64,000 nucleotides of DNA, taken from assembly GCA_902531885.1 (NCBI GenBank), contig CACAFZ010000001.1, positions 62,001 to 126,000 on the forward strand, in the 5' to 3' direction. The position numbers and the translations under genes were made by a program. Shown here piece after piece: positions 43,291-52,300 of the stretch. A model generated the notes under the pieces. That model was not told the DNA's origin. It did no database searches and saw nothing but the letters and a program-made list of their open reading frames with translations. Positions within the stretch are counted from its first letter, which is position 1. The number at the start of each line of letters is the position of its first letter. This DNA is from an uncultured Pelagibacteraceae bacterium. GTDB lineage: Bacteria; Pseudomonadota; Alphaproteobacteria; Pelagibacterales; Pelagibacteraceae.

Positions 43291-44400
43291 ATGCTAAACT
43301 TTGTAATACCGTTTATAGTTCTTATTCTTGTAGTAGTTTTTATTCATGAATATGGACATTATTATTTTGCTAAGAGATATGGTGTAGGAGTTACAGATTT
43401 TTCCATAGGTTTTGGCAAGGAAATATTTGGTTGGAAAGATAAATCTGGCACCAGATGGAAGATATGCTGGATACCATTAGGTGGTTATGTCAAATTTTTT
43501 GGCGATAGAAATGTTTTTTCTCAAAGTGATCAAGAAGAATTAATTAAGAAATATAGTGAAGAAGATAGAAAAAAATTATTTACTTTAAAGCCTTTATACC
43601 AGAGATCATTAATAGTTGCTGCAGGACCAATTGCTAATTTTATCTTAGCAATTTTCATATTTTTATTCATTTATATGTTTATTGGTAAGGATTTTACTCC
43701 TGCAATGATTGATGAAGTTACAAAGGATAGCCCAGCTGAAGTTGCGGGACTTAAAAAAAATGATGTAATTATTGAAATTGATGGCACTGAAGTAAAAAGT
43801 ATTCTTGATGTCTCAAAATTAATTACAATGTCTACATCTGAATATATTGATTTTAAAGTATCGAGATTTGATCAGGATTTACTTTTAAAAGTAAAACCAA
43901 AAATGGTTTTATCTGAGGACAATTTAGGAAATAAAATTAATAAAAGAATAGTTGGTATAAAGTTAAGCCCATATAATAATGAAATTAATCATGTTAAATT
44001 AGGACCAGCCCAAGCGCTATATCATTCAATAAATGAAGTTTATTTTGTAATTACTGCTTCACTCAAATATTTGGGATCAATGTTTACTGGTAGTGGGGAT
44101 AGTTCTCAGTTAGGTGGACCTATTAGAATTGCTAAAATGACAGGTCAAGTTGCTGAGTTTGGTATTATTCCTTTTATAAGTATGATGGCTTATATTTCTA
44201 TAAGTTTGGGTTTAATAAACTTGTTTCCTATACCTCTTTTAGATGGTGGACATTTAATGTTTTATGGTTTTGAAAAAATATTAGGAAGACCATTAAGTCA
44301 AAAAACACAAGAAGGATTCTTTCGAATCGGTATGTTTTTATTGCTATCTTTGATGTTTTTTGCGACTTTTAATGACCTCAAAGATTTAGGTCTATTTTAA
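43291..44400 (+). CDS. rseP: Site-2 protease RseP (M50 family)
   Basis: From the ATG at 43291 the protein is 369 residues. It has the zinc motif HEYGH near residue 20 in the first membrane segment, a PDZ domain (about residues 150-190, VAGLKKNDVIIEIDG), and NLFPIPLLDGGHL near residue 310, whose Asp completes the zinc site. It should cleave membrane-bound anti-sigma factors. An in-frame TTG at 43255 would overlap thiV but is a poorer choice. Confidence 0.9.
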   Translation: MLNFVIPFIVLILVVVFIHEYGHYYFAKRYGVGVTDFSIGFGKEIFGWKDKSGTRWKICWIPLGGYVKFFGDRNVFSQSDQEELIKKYSEEDRKKLFTLKPLYQRSLIVAAGPIANFILAIFIFLFIYMFIGKDFTPAMIDEVTKDSPAEVAGLKKNDVIIEIDGTEVKSILDVSKLITMSTSEYIDFKVSRFDQDLLLKVKPKMVLSEDNLGNKINKRIVGIKLSPYNNEINHVKLGPAQALYHSINEVYFVITASLKYLGSMFTGSGDSSQLGGPIRIAKMTGQVAEFGIIPFISMMAYISISLGLINLFPIPLLDGGHLMFYGFEKILGRPLSQKTQEGFFRIGMFLLLSLMFFATFNDLKDLGLF

Positions 44401-44548
44401 AGGGTTTTTAAACACAAAAAAAACCAATAAAATCAATACTTTTTTAGCACAAGATATAGTGTGAATTAATTAAATATATACTAAAAAAAAGCTTGAAAAA
44501 TAAAGGATTTTGTTAAGTATCTAAATAACCTTTAAAACCGGAGCTAAA

Positions 44549-44824
44549 ATGAACAAAAAACAATTAGTGGCTAAATTGGCTGGTTCTTTAAACCAAAGTA
44601 AAGCTGATGCTGAGCGTACTTTTGATACTATTACCAACACTATTTTAGATGCATTAAAAAATGACGATGCAGTTAAAATTGCTGGTTTTGGCACTTATAA
44701 AGTAGCTAAGAGAAAAGCAAGAATTGGCAGAAACCCAAGAACTGGAGAGCAAATCCAGATTGCGGCTTCTCAAAAGGTAAAGTTTTTACCTGCTAAAGCG
44801 CTTAAAGAAATATTCAATAAGTAA
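44549..44824 (+). CDS. HU-family DNA-binding protein
   Basis: The 91-residue protein matches HU/IHF. It opens MNKKQLVAKLAGSLNQSKAD and contains the GFGTYKVAKRKARIGRNPRTGE arm (about residues 46-67), the DNA-binding beta-ribbon, and KVKFLPAKALKE. GGAG lies 9 bases before the ATG. It has its own upstream region and is followed by a strong terminator, so it is monocistronic. Confidence 0.93.
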   Translation: MNKKQLVAKLAGSLNQSKADAERTFDTITNTILDALKNDDAVKIAGFGTYKVAKRKARIGRNPRTGEQIQIAASQKVKFLPAKALKEIFNK

Positions 44825-44835
44825 GTCTATCTTAG

Positions 44836-44880
44836 ACAGCCTTTAATAAAATTAATTTTTTATTAAGGGCTGTTTTATTT
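44836..44880 (+). terminator. Rho-independent terminator after the HU gene
   Basis: ACAGCC (44836-44841) pairs with GGCTGT (44868-44873), and the inner TTTAATAAAA/TTTTTATTAA arms extend the stem, followed by TTTATTT. It starts 11 bases after the HU stop codon. It also lies next to the end of the convergent gene at 44885. Confidence 0.85.
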
Positions 44881-44884
44881 GATT

Positions 44885-45931
44885 TTATACCTCATTTTCT
44901 TCCCAAACTTTTTTCCAATCAAAATTTGGTGGTATTCCATATATAGAATTTACATTTGCGCAATGCATTGAAAGTGATGGAATTGGAGATAAACAAATTT
45001 CTTTTTCATATATTTCGTGTAATTTTTTTTCCATTGGGTGATGTCTTTTTGTACACATAGACACAAGTTCTTTCATGTATTTTTGAAGCATTTTTTTACT
45101 AGTAAAAAATGTGATCAAAGTTTCATTGATTTGTCTCCAATGTCTCATATTTCCAAAAAATACTGAAGTTTTTTCAATATTTGAATATAAATAAGGGTAA
45201 TCAGCAGGACATAAAAAAAGCTCTTTATTTAGCTGAGATGAAAGTTTTTCGTAGGTAAATAACATTTCAGAAATTGCCATTTTTTCATGAATATAGTCAT
45301 CTTCTAAAATATAGAATAAATCTGAATTTTCACTTTCTGCGATTTCAAGGGATTTATATATATTTCGCATATTTGATAACATATTTTTAGATATTTCTTT
45401 TCCATTAGTGTCTAATTTTTCAATTTTATCTAAAAATTCATCATTCTTAATACTGACTAGTTTAGTATCTAAATCACTCTTATTTAGAATGGAGTTAATT
45501 TTATCTAAAGTTTTTTGTTCTGATTTATCATCGGTAACTATAATTTTGAAATTAATATCTTTAAAATAGTTTTTGGCATAATTACACGATTTAATTACAG
45601 AGTTAATCGTTCTATAAGTATACTCACTTTTTTGACTTTCAAATATTCTGCTTTTATTTTGATCAAGCATTACTTGATTATTTTCTAGATCACCGAAAGT
45701 ATATGATCTTATTATTATAGTGAGACTTTCTATTTTTCTAGATATAGTTGTTTCACCCAAAGGAATTGATATTGATTTAACACCACTTTTACTTAAATTT
45801 TTTTTAATATATAAATCTTCATCTGCAATATTAAGATTAGATTGGTCAACCATTTCATATCCTAATTTTCTCACTAATTTTAGAAGTATTTTTTTAAAGA
45901 AACTACTTTTTGAAGATTTTTTTATTTTCAT
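44885..45931 (-). CDS. Glycosyltransferase-like protein (GT-A fold, tentative)
   Basis: The 348-residue protein has SLTIIIRSYTFGD near residue 69, IIVTDDKSEQ near residue 130, and DLFYILEDDYIHEK near residue 203, which fits the nucleotide-sugar and metal-binding DxD region of GT-A enzymes. The N-terminus is basic and not a signal peptide. Probable role: transfer of a sugar to cell-surface polysaccharide. No other sugar genes are nearby, and I do not recognise the exact family. Confidence 0.5.
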   Translation of the reverse strand: MKIKKSSKSSFFKKILLKLVRKLGYEMVDQSNLNIADEDLYIKKNLSKSGVKSISIPLGETTISRKIESLTIIIRSYTFGDLENNQVMLDQNKSRIFESQKSEYTYRTINSVIKSCNYAKNYFKDINFKIIVTDDKSEQKTLDKINSILNKSDLDTKLVSIKNDEFLDKIEKLDTNGKEISKNMLSNMRNIYKSLEIAESENSDLFYILEDDYIHEKMAISEMLFTYEKLSSQLNKELFLCPADYPYLYSNIEKTSVFFGNMRHWRQINETLITFFTSKKMLQKYMKELVSMCTKRHHPMEKKLHEIYEKEICLSPIPSLSMHCANVNSIYGIPPNFDWKKVWEENEV

Positions 45932-45980
45932 AAATTAATAAACTTTCAAATTTTTTTGCCTATGTTATATTTATACTATT

Positions 45981-46364
45981 ATGTCAATTAAGTCATCTCA
46001 AACACTTATTAAAGAAGCGTTAAGCGAAGTTAAAACTATAACACCTAAAGAAGCTTTAGAAATGGTCAATAGTAATCAATGCAATCTTATTGATATTAGA
46101 GACGGTTTAGAACTTGAAAGAGAAGGAAGAGTAGAGAATTCTCATCATGTTTCAAGAGGCTTATTAGAATTTTCTATTCATCCAGAAAGTCCATATGTTC
46201 AAAAAGAAAACTTAGATCTAAATAAAGAATTAGTACTATTTTGTGCTGCAGGAGGAAGATCAGCTTTAGCAGCCAAAACTCTTAAAGAAATGGGATTTAA
46301 AAAAGTATCTCATATTGATGGTGGATTTAACTTAATGAAGAACAGTGGATTTAAAATAGTTTAG
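45981..46364 (+). CDS. Rhodanese-like sulfurtransferase
   Basis: The 127-residue single-domain protein has NLIDIRDGLELEREGRV and the active-site loop LVLFCAAGGRSALAA, with its catalytic Cys at about residue 87. It should transfer a sulfane sulfur. It diverges from the glycosyltransferase-like gene and overlaps the DsbA-like gene by 4 bases at its 3' end (convergent). Confidence 0.88.
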   Translation: MSIKSSQTLIKEALSEVKTITPKEALEMVNSNQCNLIDIRDGLELEREGRVENSHHVSRGLLEFSIHPESPYVQKENLDLNKELVLFCAAGGRSALAAKTLKEMGFKKVSHIDGGFNLMKNSGFKIV

Positions 46365-46945
46365 TTTTTATATTCATCCAAAGCATAGTCTAATCTATCT
46401 TGACCCCAAAATATTTTATTGTTTACAACAAATGTTGGAGCACCAAATATTTTTTTATCGAATGCTTCTTGAGTTAATTTTGTTAATAGTTCTTTTGTTT
46501 CTTGCTTTTTAATATTTTCATAAAAATGAACACCATCCACTTTTAATTCATTGATGACATTTGTGGTATTTTTTTCATCGTTTAGATCTATATTTAATAA
46601 CCAGTAAGCATCAAAAAACTTATCAATGTATTCTTTTTTAATTTCATCTTTAACTATCAATAAACCTCTCATCAATTTTAAGGAATTAATCGGGAATTTT
46701 TTATTAAACACAAAATTAATATTGTATTTTTTTGCAATCATCTCGCAATCTTCTACTAAATAATTTTTTTTAGATTTTATTAAAGCAGGAGCTGTTATTC
46801 CTGCCAAGTTATGTAATCCTCCTAGCAATATGGGTTTATAAGAAAACTTTATATTTTCATTTTTTTGAATCTTAACTATTCTTTTATGAGCTAAATAGGA
46901 ATATGGACTTATAAAGTCAAAGTAAAAATCTATAACCTTAGTCAT
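46361..46945 (-). CDS. DsbA-family protein (2-hydroxychromene-2-carboxylate isomerase-like)
   Basis: From the ATG at 46945 it is 194 residues, overlapping the ABA4-like gene by 8 bases. VIDFYFDFISPYSYLAHKRI at the N-terminus is the thioredoxin-like start of the HCCA isomerase/kappa GST group, which replaces CxxC with a Ser (SPYS). IFGAPTFVVNNKIFWGQDRLD near the C-terminus has the cis-Pro. Its true substrate is unknown, since the naphthalene pathway is absent. Confidence 0.82.
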   Translation of the reverse strand: MTKVIDFYFDFISPYSYLAHKRIVKIQKNENIKFSYKPILLGGLHNLAGITAPALIKSKKNYLVEDCEMIAKKYNINFVFNKKFPINSLKLMRGLLIVKDEIKKEYIDKFFDAYWLLNIDLNDEKNTTNVINELKVDGVHFYENIKKQETKELLTKLTQEAFDKKIFGAPTFVVNNKIFWGQDRLDYALDEYKN

Positions 46946-47411
46946 AAAGTGAAACTCGCTTTGCAAAGAATATTCTTATTATCCAATAAACGAATATACC
47001 AACTGGACCTATGAAATAAGTAAACAAGAGAGGAAAAAAAACAATAATTTTAGATATATTTAATTTTTGACTATCTTTAACAATCCATGAACCACAAAAT
47101 AAATTTATTGCTAGAAAATGAACCCAAAATAAAATTAGAAATGAACTATTTGAAAATAAATCGCTAAGCTCGTCAATGCCTAGGTATAAATTAAAATTGT
47201 TTAAAAAGTCATAATCTTGAATAAATACATAGTATAGAAGATAAATATATATCGCTCCGAATAGAAAATAAGGAAATATCGAAGAAACAAAAAAACTGGA
47301 AATTTTAGATTGAGGGAAAAATAACAAAATAATCCAAAAAGGAATAACCCCTATGTTCAACCATAAATAGATCATATCTATAGTGAAGAAAGTATAAATT
47401 TGTTCGATCAT
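46938..47411 (-). CDS. DUF4281 (ABA4-like) membrane protein
   Basis: The 157-residue protein has four to five hydrophobic segments. FWVHFLAINLFCGSWIVKDS (about residue 95) and FFPLLFTYFIGPVGIFVYWIIR (about residue 124) match DUF4281, the domain of plant ABA DEFICIENT 4, needed for neoxanthin formation. Bacterial members have no settled role. It is cotranscribed with the DsbA-like gene. Confidence 0.75.
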   Translation of the reverse strand: MIEQIYTFFTIDMIYLWLNIGVIPFWIILLFFPQSKISSFFVSSIFPYFLFGAIYIYLLYYVFIQDYDFLNNFNLYLGIDELSDLFSNSSFLILFWVHFLAINLFCGSWIVKDSQKLNISKIIVFFPLLFTYFIGPVGIFVYWIIRIFFAKRVSLYD

Positions 47412-47439
47412 TAATATATATATTATATTAAATTAAGCT

Positions 47440-48003
47440 GTGATTCCTATAAAAAATAAAAAAAAAACACTAGAGGCTACTGTTGATGAAATGAGACAAT
47501 TTTCATTTTCTTATATTGAAAAATACGCTCCATCAAAGCAACAATTAAAAACCTATTTATTAAAAAAATATTTAAGAACATCAATAACGAATATTAATAA
47601 AAAAAACATAAGTGATTTAATAGATGTTGTTATTCAAGATTTAGAACAGACAAAATTTTTAAATGATAAATATTATTCTAAAACTAAAGCAAAAAATTTA
47701 ATTCAAAAAGGTAGTTCTATAAATAAAATTAGAAATTATCTTTTTTTAAAAGGAATAAAAAATAGCTACATAACTGAAACTATTTCAGAAATTAAAGAAA
47801 ATAACGAAGACCAAGATTTTTTTTCCGCAATTAAACTTTGTAAAAAGAAAAGAATTGGCCCTTCGAGAGATGAAAATAATAGATCTTTATTTTATAAAAA
47901 AGATATGGGTATTTTGGCTAGATCAGGCTTTGATTTTGAAACATCAAAAAAAGTTATTAATATTGATAAAGATGAATATCTAAAAATAATTAATTTACTT
48001 TAA
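47440..48003 (+). CDS. recX: Regulatory protein RecX
   Basis: The 187-residue protein is predicted to be helical and very rich in Lys and Asn. It has AFSYIEK-type three-helix RecX repeats, seen as FSFSYIEKYAPSKQQLKTYL near residue 22 and KGSSINKIRNYLFLKGI near residue 90. RecX restrains RecA filaments. The start is a GTG. Its last 9 bases overlap a small minus-strand ORF. Confidence 0.8.
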   Translation: MIPIKNKKKTLEATVDEMRQFSFSYIEKYAPSKQQLKTYLLKKYLRTSITNINKKNISDLIDVVIQDLEQTKFLNDKYYSKTKAKNLIQKGSSINKIRNYLFLKGIKNSYITETISEIKENNEDQDFFSAIKLCKKKRIGPSRDENNRSLFYKKDMGILARSGFDFETSKKVINIDKDEYLKIINLL

Positions 48004-48132
48004 TCTTTTTTTTTCATTTAGATAATAATTTATCTTATTTTTAATGTAATTCTTTACAAATACAAAAGCTATTAAACCAAAAATTGATACAGATACAATT
48101 ATTATTAATATTATTCTTAACTGTTCATCCAT
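47995..48132 (-). CDS. Small single-span membrane protein (45 aa)
   Basis: An ATG at 48132 overlaps the stop of cysQ in the arrangement TAATG, which indicates translational coupling. The 45 residues consist of a short acidic N-terminus, one hydrophobic segment (IILIIIVSVSIFGLIAFVFV) and a basic C-terminus. The unknown protein is probably membrane-anchored. It forms the third gene of the unit DUF3553-cysQ-small protein. Confidence 0.6.
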   Translation of the reverse strand: MDEQLRIILIIIVSVSIFGLIAFVFVKNYIKNKINYYLNEKKRLK

Positions 48133-48905
48133 TACAAAGTTTCACTTCTTTTCAAAATTAAACCTGGATTTTTAAAGTCTTTCTTCCCATACAACACTTC
48201 ATTTCCTTGCAAATCAGTAACTACACCACCAGCATTATTTAGTATTGCATGACCTGCTGCTATGTCCCATTCACTGGCCCTAGGTTCAGCAACATAAAGA
48301 TCATACTCTCCTGTTGCTATTACACAAAATTTTAGTGAGCTTTTCATTTTTTTATGTTCAGTTACACCAATTTTTTTGTGTATATCTGAAATAATTGGTT
48401 TTAGGTTATCGGAATAGGAAACTGCTTTGATTTCATTTTTTTTAGTTTTTTTTGCACAATTTAATATTATTTCTTTCTTATCTTTTAATTCATATGAATT
48501 TTTTTCGGCAAAACTATAAAACAATCTTTTTTTAGCTGGTGCATTAATTATTCCTATAACTGGTTTTCTATTAATTATTAGTGCAGCATTAAGAGTAAAC
48601 TCTTCCCTGTTATTTATATAATCGAATGTTCCATCAATTGGATCTATTAACCAAAAATTACTTAAATCTTTTATATCTTTATTTTTTGAAGCTTCTTCAG
48701 ATATAATTGGAATTTCTGGAGTAAGTTCACTGATCTTATTAACTAAAAGTTTATTAACTTCTAAATCACCGTTTGTAACAGGGGTATTATCTTCTTTGAT
48801 TTCTTTTATAAGGCCTTTTTTTCTTAGCTCCAAAGAAAGATCTCCAGCTTTAATAAAAGTATCTAATAGTTCATTGTTAATTTTTTTTCTGTCTTCTATT
48901 TTCAT
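48132..48905 (-). CDS. cysQ: 3'(2'),5'-bisphosphate nucleotidase / inositol-phosphatase family (CysQ)
   Basis: The 257-residue protein has the metal-binding motif ISEEA (about residue 67), WLIDPIDGTFDYINNREEFT (about residue 87) and EWDIAAGHAIL (about residue 212), the three Li-sensitive phosphatase signatures. It should hydrolyse PAP to AMP, clearing a by-product of sulfotransfer. It overlaps the DUF3553 gene upstream and the small membrane ORF downstream. Confidence 0.88.
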   Translation of the reverse strand: MKIEDRKKINNELLDTFIKAGDLSLELRKKGLIKEIKEDNTPVTNGDLEVNKLLVNKISELTPEIPIISEEASKNKDIKDLSNFWLIDPIDGTFDYINNREEFTLNAALIINRKPVIGIINAPAKKRLFYSFAEKNSYELKDKKEIILNCAKKTKKNEIKAVSYSDNLKPIISDIHKKIGVTEHKKMKSSLKFCVIATGEYDLYVAEPRASEWDIAAGHAILNNAGGVVTDLQGNEVLYGKKDFKNPGLILKRSETL

Positions 48906-49075
48906 TTGTTTTCAACTTTTCTTAATTCAATATTAGAAGAAATAATTACTTTTTTACCAGCATTTTCAAAGTTTACAGTAATTTTATCATTAATTATTGA
49001 TTGTACTTGGCCTATGCCCCAATCTTTATTTGAAGGATTTACCACTTTATCACCCGGTTCAATATCTAAAATCAT
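48902..49075 (-). CDS. DUF3553 family protein (57 aa)
   Basis: The 57-residue protein reads [20 protein letters not shown] and [13 protein letters not shown], matching DUF3553, a small beta-barrel domain also found attached to UvrD-type helicases. Its TGA overlaps the cysQ ATG (ATGA), which supports it as a real gene. It lies on the minus strand opposite a longer meaningless plus-strand frame. The function is unknown. Confidence 0.8.
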   Translation of the reverse strand: MILDIEPGDKVVNPSNKDWGIGQVQSIINDKITVNFENAGKKVIISSNIELRKVENK

Positions 49076-49117
49076 TTATTTAAAGTTATATTAGAAATAA
49101 GTATAAATACCATCAAT

Positions 49118-50230
49118 ATGAAAACAAAAATAAATTCTCTCGGTATTGAAAAAGACCCAAAAGATACAAAAGTAATTGTGGCAATGTCTGGTGGAGTAGA
49201 TTCATCAACGGTGGCCGGGCTAATGAAAAAAGAAGGATACAAAGTTACGGGTATAACTTTAAAACTTTACGATGATAGTAAACAAGTTGCCAAATCGAAA
49301 CAATGTTGCTCAGGTCAAGATATTATGGACGCAAAAAGAGTAGCAAATAAATTAGATATAGATCACAAGATATTATATTACCAAAATAAATTTAAGACTG
49401 GAGTAATAGATAACTTTGTAGAAAGTTATTTAAAAGGAGAAACTCCTATACCATGTGTGCAATGTAATAAGACAGTAAAGTTTAAAGATCTATTTGAAGA
49501 GTCAAAAAATCTAAATGCAGATGCTTTAATTACCGGACATTATGTAAAAAATATAGCTGAAAAAAATAAAAATGAAATGTACAGAGCTACAGATGAGGGT
49601 AGGGATCAAAGTTATTTCTTATTTAATACCACAAGAGAACAATTAAATTTTTTGAGGTTTCCTTTAGGAGCAATGTTAAAGGATCAGACCAGAAGAATAG
49701 CAAAAGAACTTGAGCTTAATGTTGCTGATAAACCAGATAGTCAAGATATTTGTTTTGTTCCAAATGGAAACTATGCATCAGTAATACAAAAGTTTAAACC
49801 TGAATCTTTTAAAAAAGGAAACATAAAAAATTTAGAAGGAAAAGTTATTGGAGTCCACGAAGGTATAATAAACTATACAGTTGGACAGAGAAAAGGGATA
49901 AAAGTGTCAGATAAAGAAGCATTATACGTAATTAAAATTAATGCAGATAAAAATGAAATCATAGTTGGTAGAAAAGAAGCTTTAGCAAAAAAAATTATTT
50001 ATTTAAAAAATTTAAATTTATTGGTTGATAATGAGGAATTTAAAGATGATATTTTTGTTAAAGTAAGATCTACGGGTAAATTGCTTAAATCAAAAGTTAA
50101 AATAAATAACACTTCTGCAAATGTGAATTTATTTGAAAATGAATATGGAATATCTCCAGGTCAAGCATGCGTGTTTTATAAAAAAAATATTAATGGTTAT
50201 AAAGTTCTTGGTGGTGGCTGGATTAAGTAA
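49118..50230 (+). CDS. mnmA: tRNA-specific 2-thiouridylase
   Basis: The 370-residue enzyme has the PP-loop [20 protein letters not shown] (about residue 21), the first catalytic Cys in [14 protein letters not shown] (about residue 110) and the second in [13 protein letters not shown] (about residue 208). It inserts sulfur at U34 of Lys, Glu and Gln tRNAs. The C-terminal half has the expected beta domain. Confidence 0.94.
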   Translation: MKTKINSLGIEKDPKDTKVIVAMSGGVDSSTVAGLMKKEGYKVTGITLKLYDDSKQVAKSKQCCSGQDIMDAKRVANKLDIDHKILYYQNKFKTGVIDNFVESYLKGETPIPCVQCNKTVKFKDLFEESKNLNADALITGHYVKNIAEKNKNEMYRATDEGRDQSYFLFNTTREQLNFLRFPLGAMLKDQTRRIAKELELNVADKPDSQDICFVPNGNYASVIQKFKPESFKKGNIKNLEGKVIGVHEGIINYTVGQRKGIKVSDKEALYVIKINADKNEIIVGRKEALAKKIIYLKNLNLLVDNEEFKDDIFVKVRSTGKLLKSKVKINNTSANVNLFENEYGISPGQACVFYKKNINGYKVLGGGWIK

Positions 50231-50235
50231 TTAGT

Positions 50236-50943
50236 TTAATTTTTTTTCCACATCAAATAAGTTAATAAATAAAAAGTTATTACACCTAAAAAATAATCCC
50301 ACTCTAATGCGTGTTTAAAAAATTTTAAATTAAACCCTAAAAAATCATCACCAGGCAAGCTAACAATAGGTATACTAATCATTGCAACAATAATAAGAAT
50401 TGATACTAAAATTAATTTTAGTTTTAATATTGTAGGATTTATATAGTTTATCAATTTATCTTTTAAAGAATAAAAAGTTGCAACAAGATAAGCTTGAGCA
50501 ACAATTTCAAAAATAATAAATGATAACATTATTACTCTTCTAAAAAGTTTGTATAGGTCATTATCAAATTTAATACCTAAAAATATTGAGTGTATTGTTA
50601 AAGCAATTGCTGAAGCTACACCAAAGAAAAATATTTTTTTTATATTTTTATGATCAATGCTAAAAAAATTTATTATTTGTTTGTTGTATAACCAGTATTT
50701 AACAAGAAGAAACGACGTAAAAAACATACTGGGCTTAAAAATTAACCAAGTAGGGTAAGGTCTAGCAGTTCTACTGATAGATGCGCCACCATCTAAATAC
50801 GGAAAGGTATTATGAATTATATCTTCTTGGTTAGGAAAAAGTTCATGAAACTGTGTTATTAAAAGCAAACAAGTATTAATAGCAATAAATGGCACAATAA
50901 ATATCCATATACTTATGGATCTTGCCTTGTTGATTTGCTCCAT
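50236..50943 (-). CDS. Integral membrane protein of unknown function (Frag1/DRAM-like possibility)
   Basis: From the ATG at 50943 the protein has 235 residues with about six hydrophobic segments. FPYLDGGASISRTARPYP lies between the first two segments and EWDYFLGVITFYLLTYLMW at the end. The arrangement is reminiscent of Frag1/DRAM/Sfk1 proteins but this is weak. It converges on mnmA with 5 bases between them. Confidence 0.6.
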   Translation of the reverse strand: MEQINKARSISIWIFIVPFIAINTCLLLITQFHELFPNQEDIIHNTFPYLDGGASISRTARPYPTWLIFKPSMFFTSFLLVKYWLYNKQIINFFSIDHKNIKKIFFFGVASAIALTIHSIFLGIKFDNDLYKLFRRVIMLSFIIFEIVAQAYLVATFYSLKDKLINYINPTILKLKLILVSILIIVAMISIPIVSLPGDDFLGFNLKFFKHALEWDYFLGVITFYLLTYLMWKKN

Positions 50944-51085
50944 CAAAAAATTTATTTTTTCTTATTTTTTTTTCTAGCTCTTCTTTTTTTAGAGCCCATT
51001 TTTCTTCTTCCTCTATGTTTTTTTGGGTATCCCATATTATTTCCTTTCTAATTAATTTGTTGACCTTGAATCGCGGATATAGCAT
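50876..51085 (-). CDS. Possible small charged ORF overlapping the membrane protein gene
   Basis: From the ATG at 51085 it is 69 residues. The first part is hydrophilic with a helical charged stretch (EEEEKWALKKEELEKKIRKN). The last 23 residues overlap the 5' end of the membrane protein in another frame and look like its out-of-frame translation. It may be real with a long overlap or may be chance. Confidence 0.3.
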   Translation of the reverse strand: MLYPRFKVNKLIRKEIIWDTQKNIEEEEKWALKKEELEKKIRKNKFFDGANQQGKIHKYMDIYCAIYCY

Positions 51086-51121
51086 TGTGTAAAATAATTC
51101 GCAATCTATAAAAAAAATTAT

Positions 51122-52300
51122 ATGTCTAAGTCTATAAAAACCTTTCTTATTAGTGCAGAAAAAGATCATTTAAATAAATCAGCTAATCCAGCGATAGTTA
51201 GAGCATCTACTGTTTATTTTAAATCAATTCAAGAAATGCAAAAGCTACAAAAAAAAATAGGAAAAGGAATTAAAACTAACTATTTTGATTATGGAAGACA
51301 AGGAAGTCAAACTTCTATTGCTCTTCAAAATATTCTCAAGGAACTAGAACAATCTTATCATGTATTTTTAACTCAAACAGGATTTGCTGCAGTTGCACTT
51401 GCTATTATGAGCGTTTGCAGACCAGGAGATGAAATTGTAATTTCAGATTGTGTTTACAGACCAACGCAAAAACTAACAAGTCAACTTTTAAAAGAATTTA
51501 ATGTTAAAGCTATCTGGTATGATCCAAATAGTTTTGATGATTTAAAAAAAAAAGTAACCAAAAAAACAAAACTTATTTATGTTGAGAATCCTGGAAGCAA
51601 TTCTTTTGAGTTTCAAGATTTGGGCAAAATTGTTTCATTTGCGAAAAGAAGAAAAATTTATACGGCTATAGATAATACTTGGGGAACGGCATATTTTTTT
51701 AAACCAATAAAATTAGGTTTTGATTTATCAATTACTTCAGCTACAAAATATTATTCTGGGCATTCTGATGTTATGGCAGGCACTCTAGCTGTTAGTAAAA
51801 AAGTATATAAAAAAGTTTGGTGGTATAACCATCTTTCAGGATATCGATTGTCAGCAGATGATGCTTACTTGGTTATAAGAGGATTAAGAACTTTAAGTTT
51901 AAGATTAGAAAAACATCAGGAAAATACTTTAAAGATAATAAAATGGATGACGAAACAAAAAAAAATAACAAAAATTTTATATCCCTACAAAACATCATCC
52001 AAAGAATATAAACTCTGGAAAAAATACTATAGTGGTGCATCAGGTTTGCTAAGCATAATAATTAAAAGTAAAAGCAAATCTTCGGTGTATAAATTCGTAA
52101 ATTCTTTAAAACTATTTGGCATAGGTTATAGTTGGGGCGGATATTCCAGTCTAGCAGTTTACAATCATCCTGTAGAAATGGGTAAAAGACATTTTTTTAA
52201 TTTAGAAAAAAATTGTCATTTGATAAGAATACATATTGGATTAGAAGATCCTAATGATTTAATTAATGACTTAAAAAAGTCTCTAAAATATATTAAGTGA
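51122..52300 (+). CDS. metC: Cystathionine beta-lyase (PLP-dependent, Cys/Met metabolism family)
   Basis: The 392-residue enzyme has the substrate and PLP segments TNYFDYGRQGSQTSIALQ and TAIDNTWGTAYF, with the Schiff-base Lys in SATKYYSGHSDVMAGT (about residue 202). The SGHSD context is typical of MetC rather than MetB. It cleaves cystathionine to homocysteine, which BHMT can methylate. It overlaps the MFS gene by 4 bases. Confidence 0.87.
   Translation: MSKSIKTFLISAEKDHLNKSANPAIVRASTVYFKSIQEMQKLQKKIGKGIKTNYFDYGRQGSQTSIALQNILKELEQSYHVFLTQTGFAAVALAIMSVCRPGDEIVISDCVYRPTQKLTSQLLKEFNVKAIWYDPNSFDDLKKKVTKKTKLIYVENPGSNSFEFQDLGKIVSFAKRRKIYTAIDNTWGTAYFFKPIKLGFDLSITSATKYYSGHSDVMAGTLAVSKKVYKKVWWYNHLSGYRLSADDAYLVIRGLRTLSLRLEKHQENTLKIIKWMTKQKKITKILYPYKTSSKEYKLWKKYYSGASGLLSIIIKSKSKSSVYKFVNSLKLFGIGYSWGGYSSLAVYNHPVEMGKRHFFNLEKNCHLIRIHIGLEDPNDLINDLKKSLKYIK

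Noticed and set aside
48906-49094. 62-aa plus-strand frame opposite cysQ upstream region
   Set aside because: The minus strand holds a DUF3553 gene with ATGA overlap to cysQ, which explains the region better.
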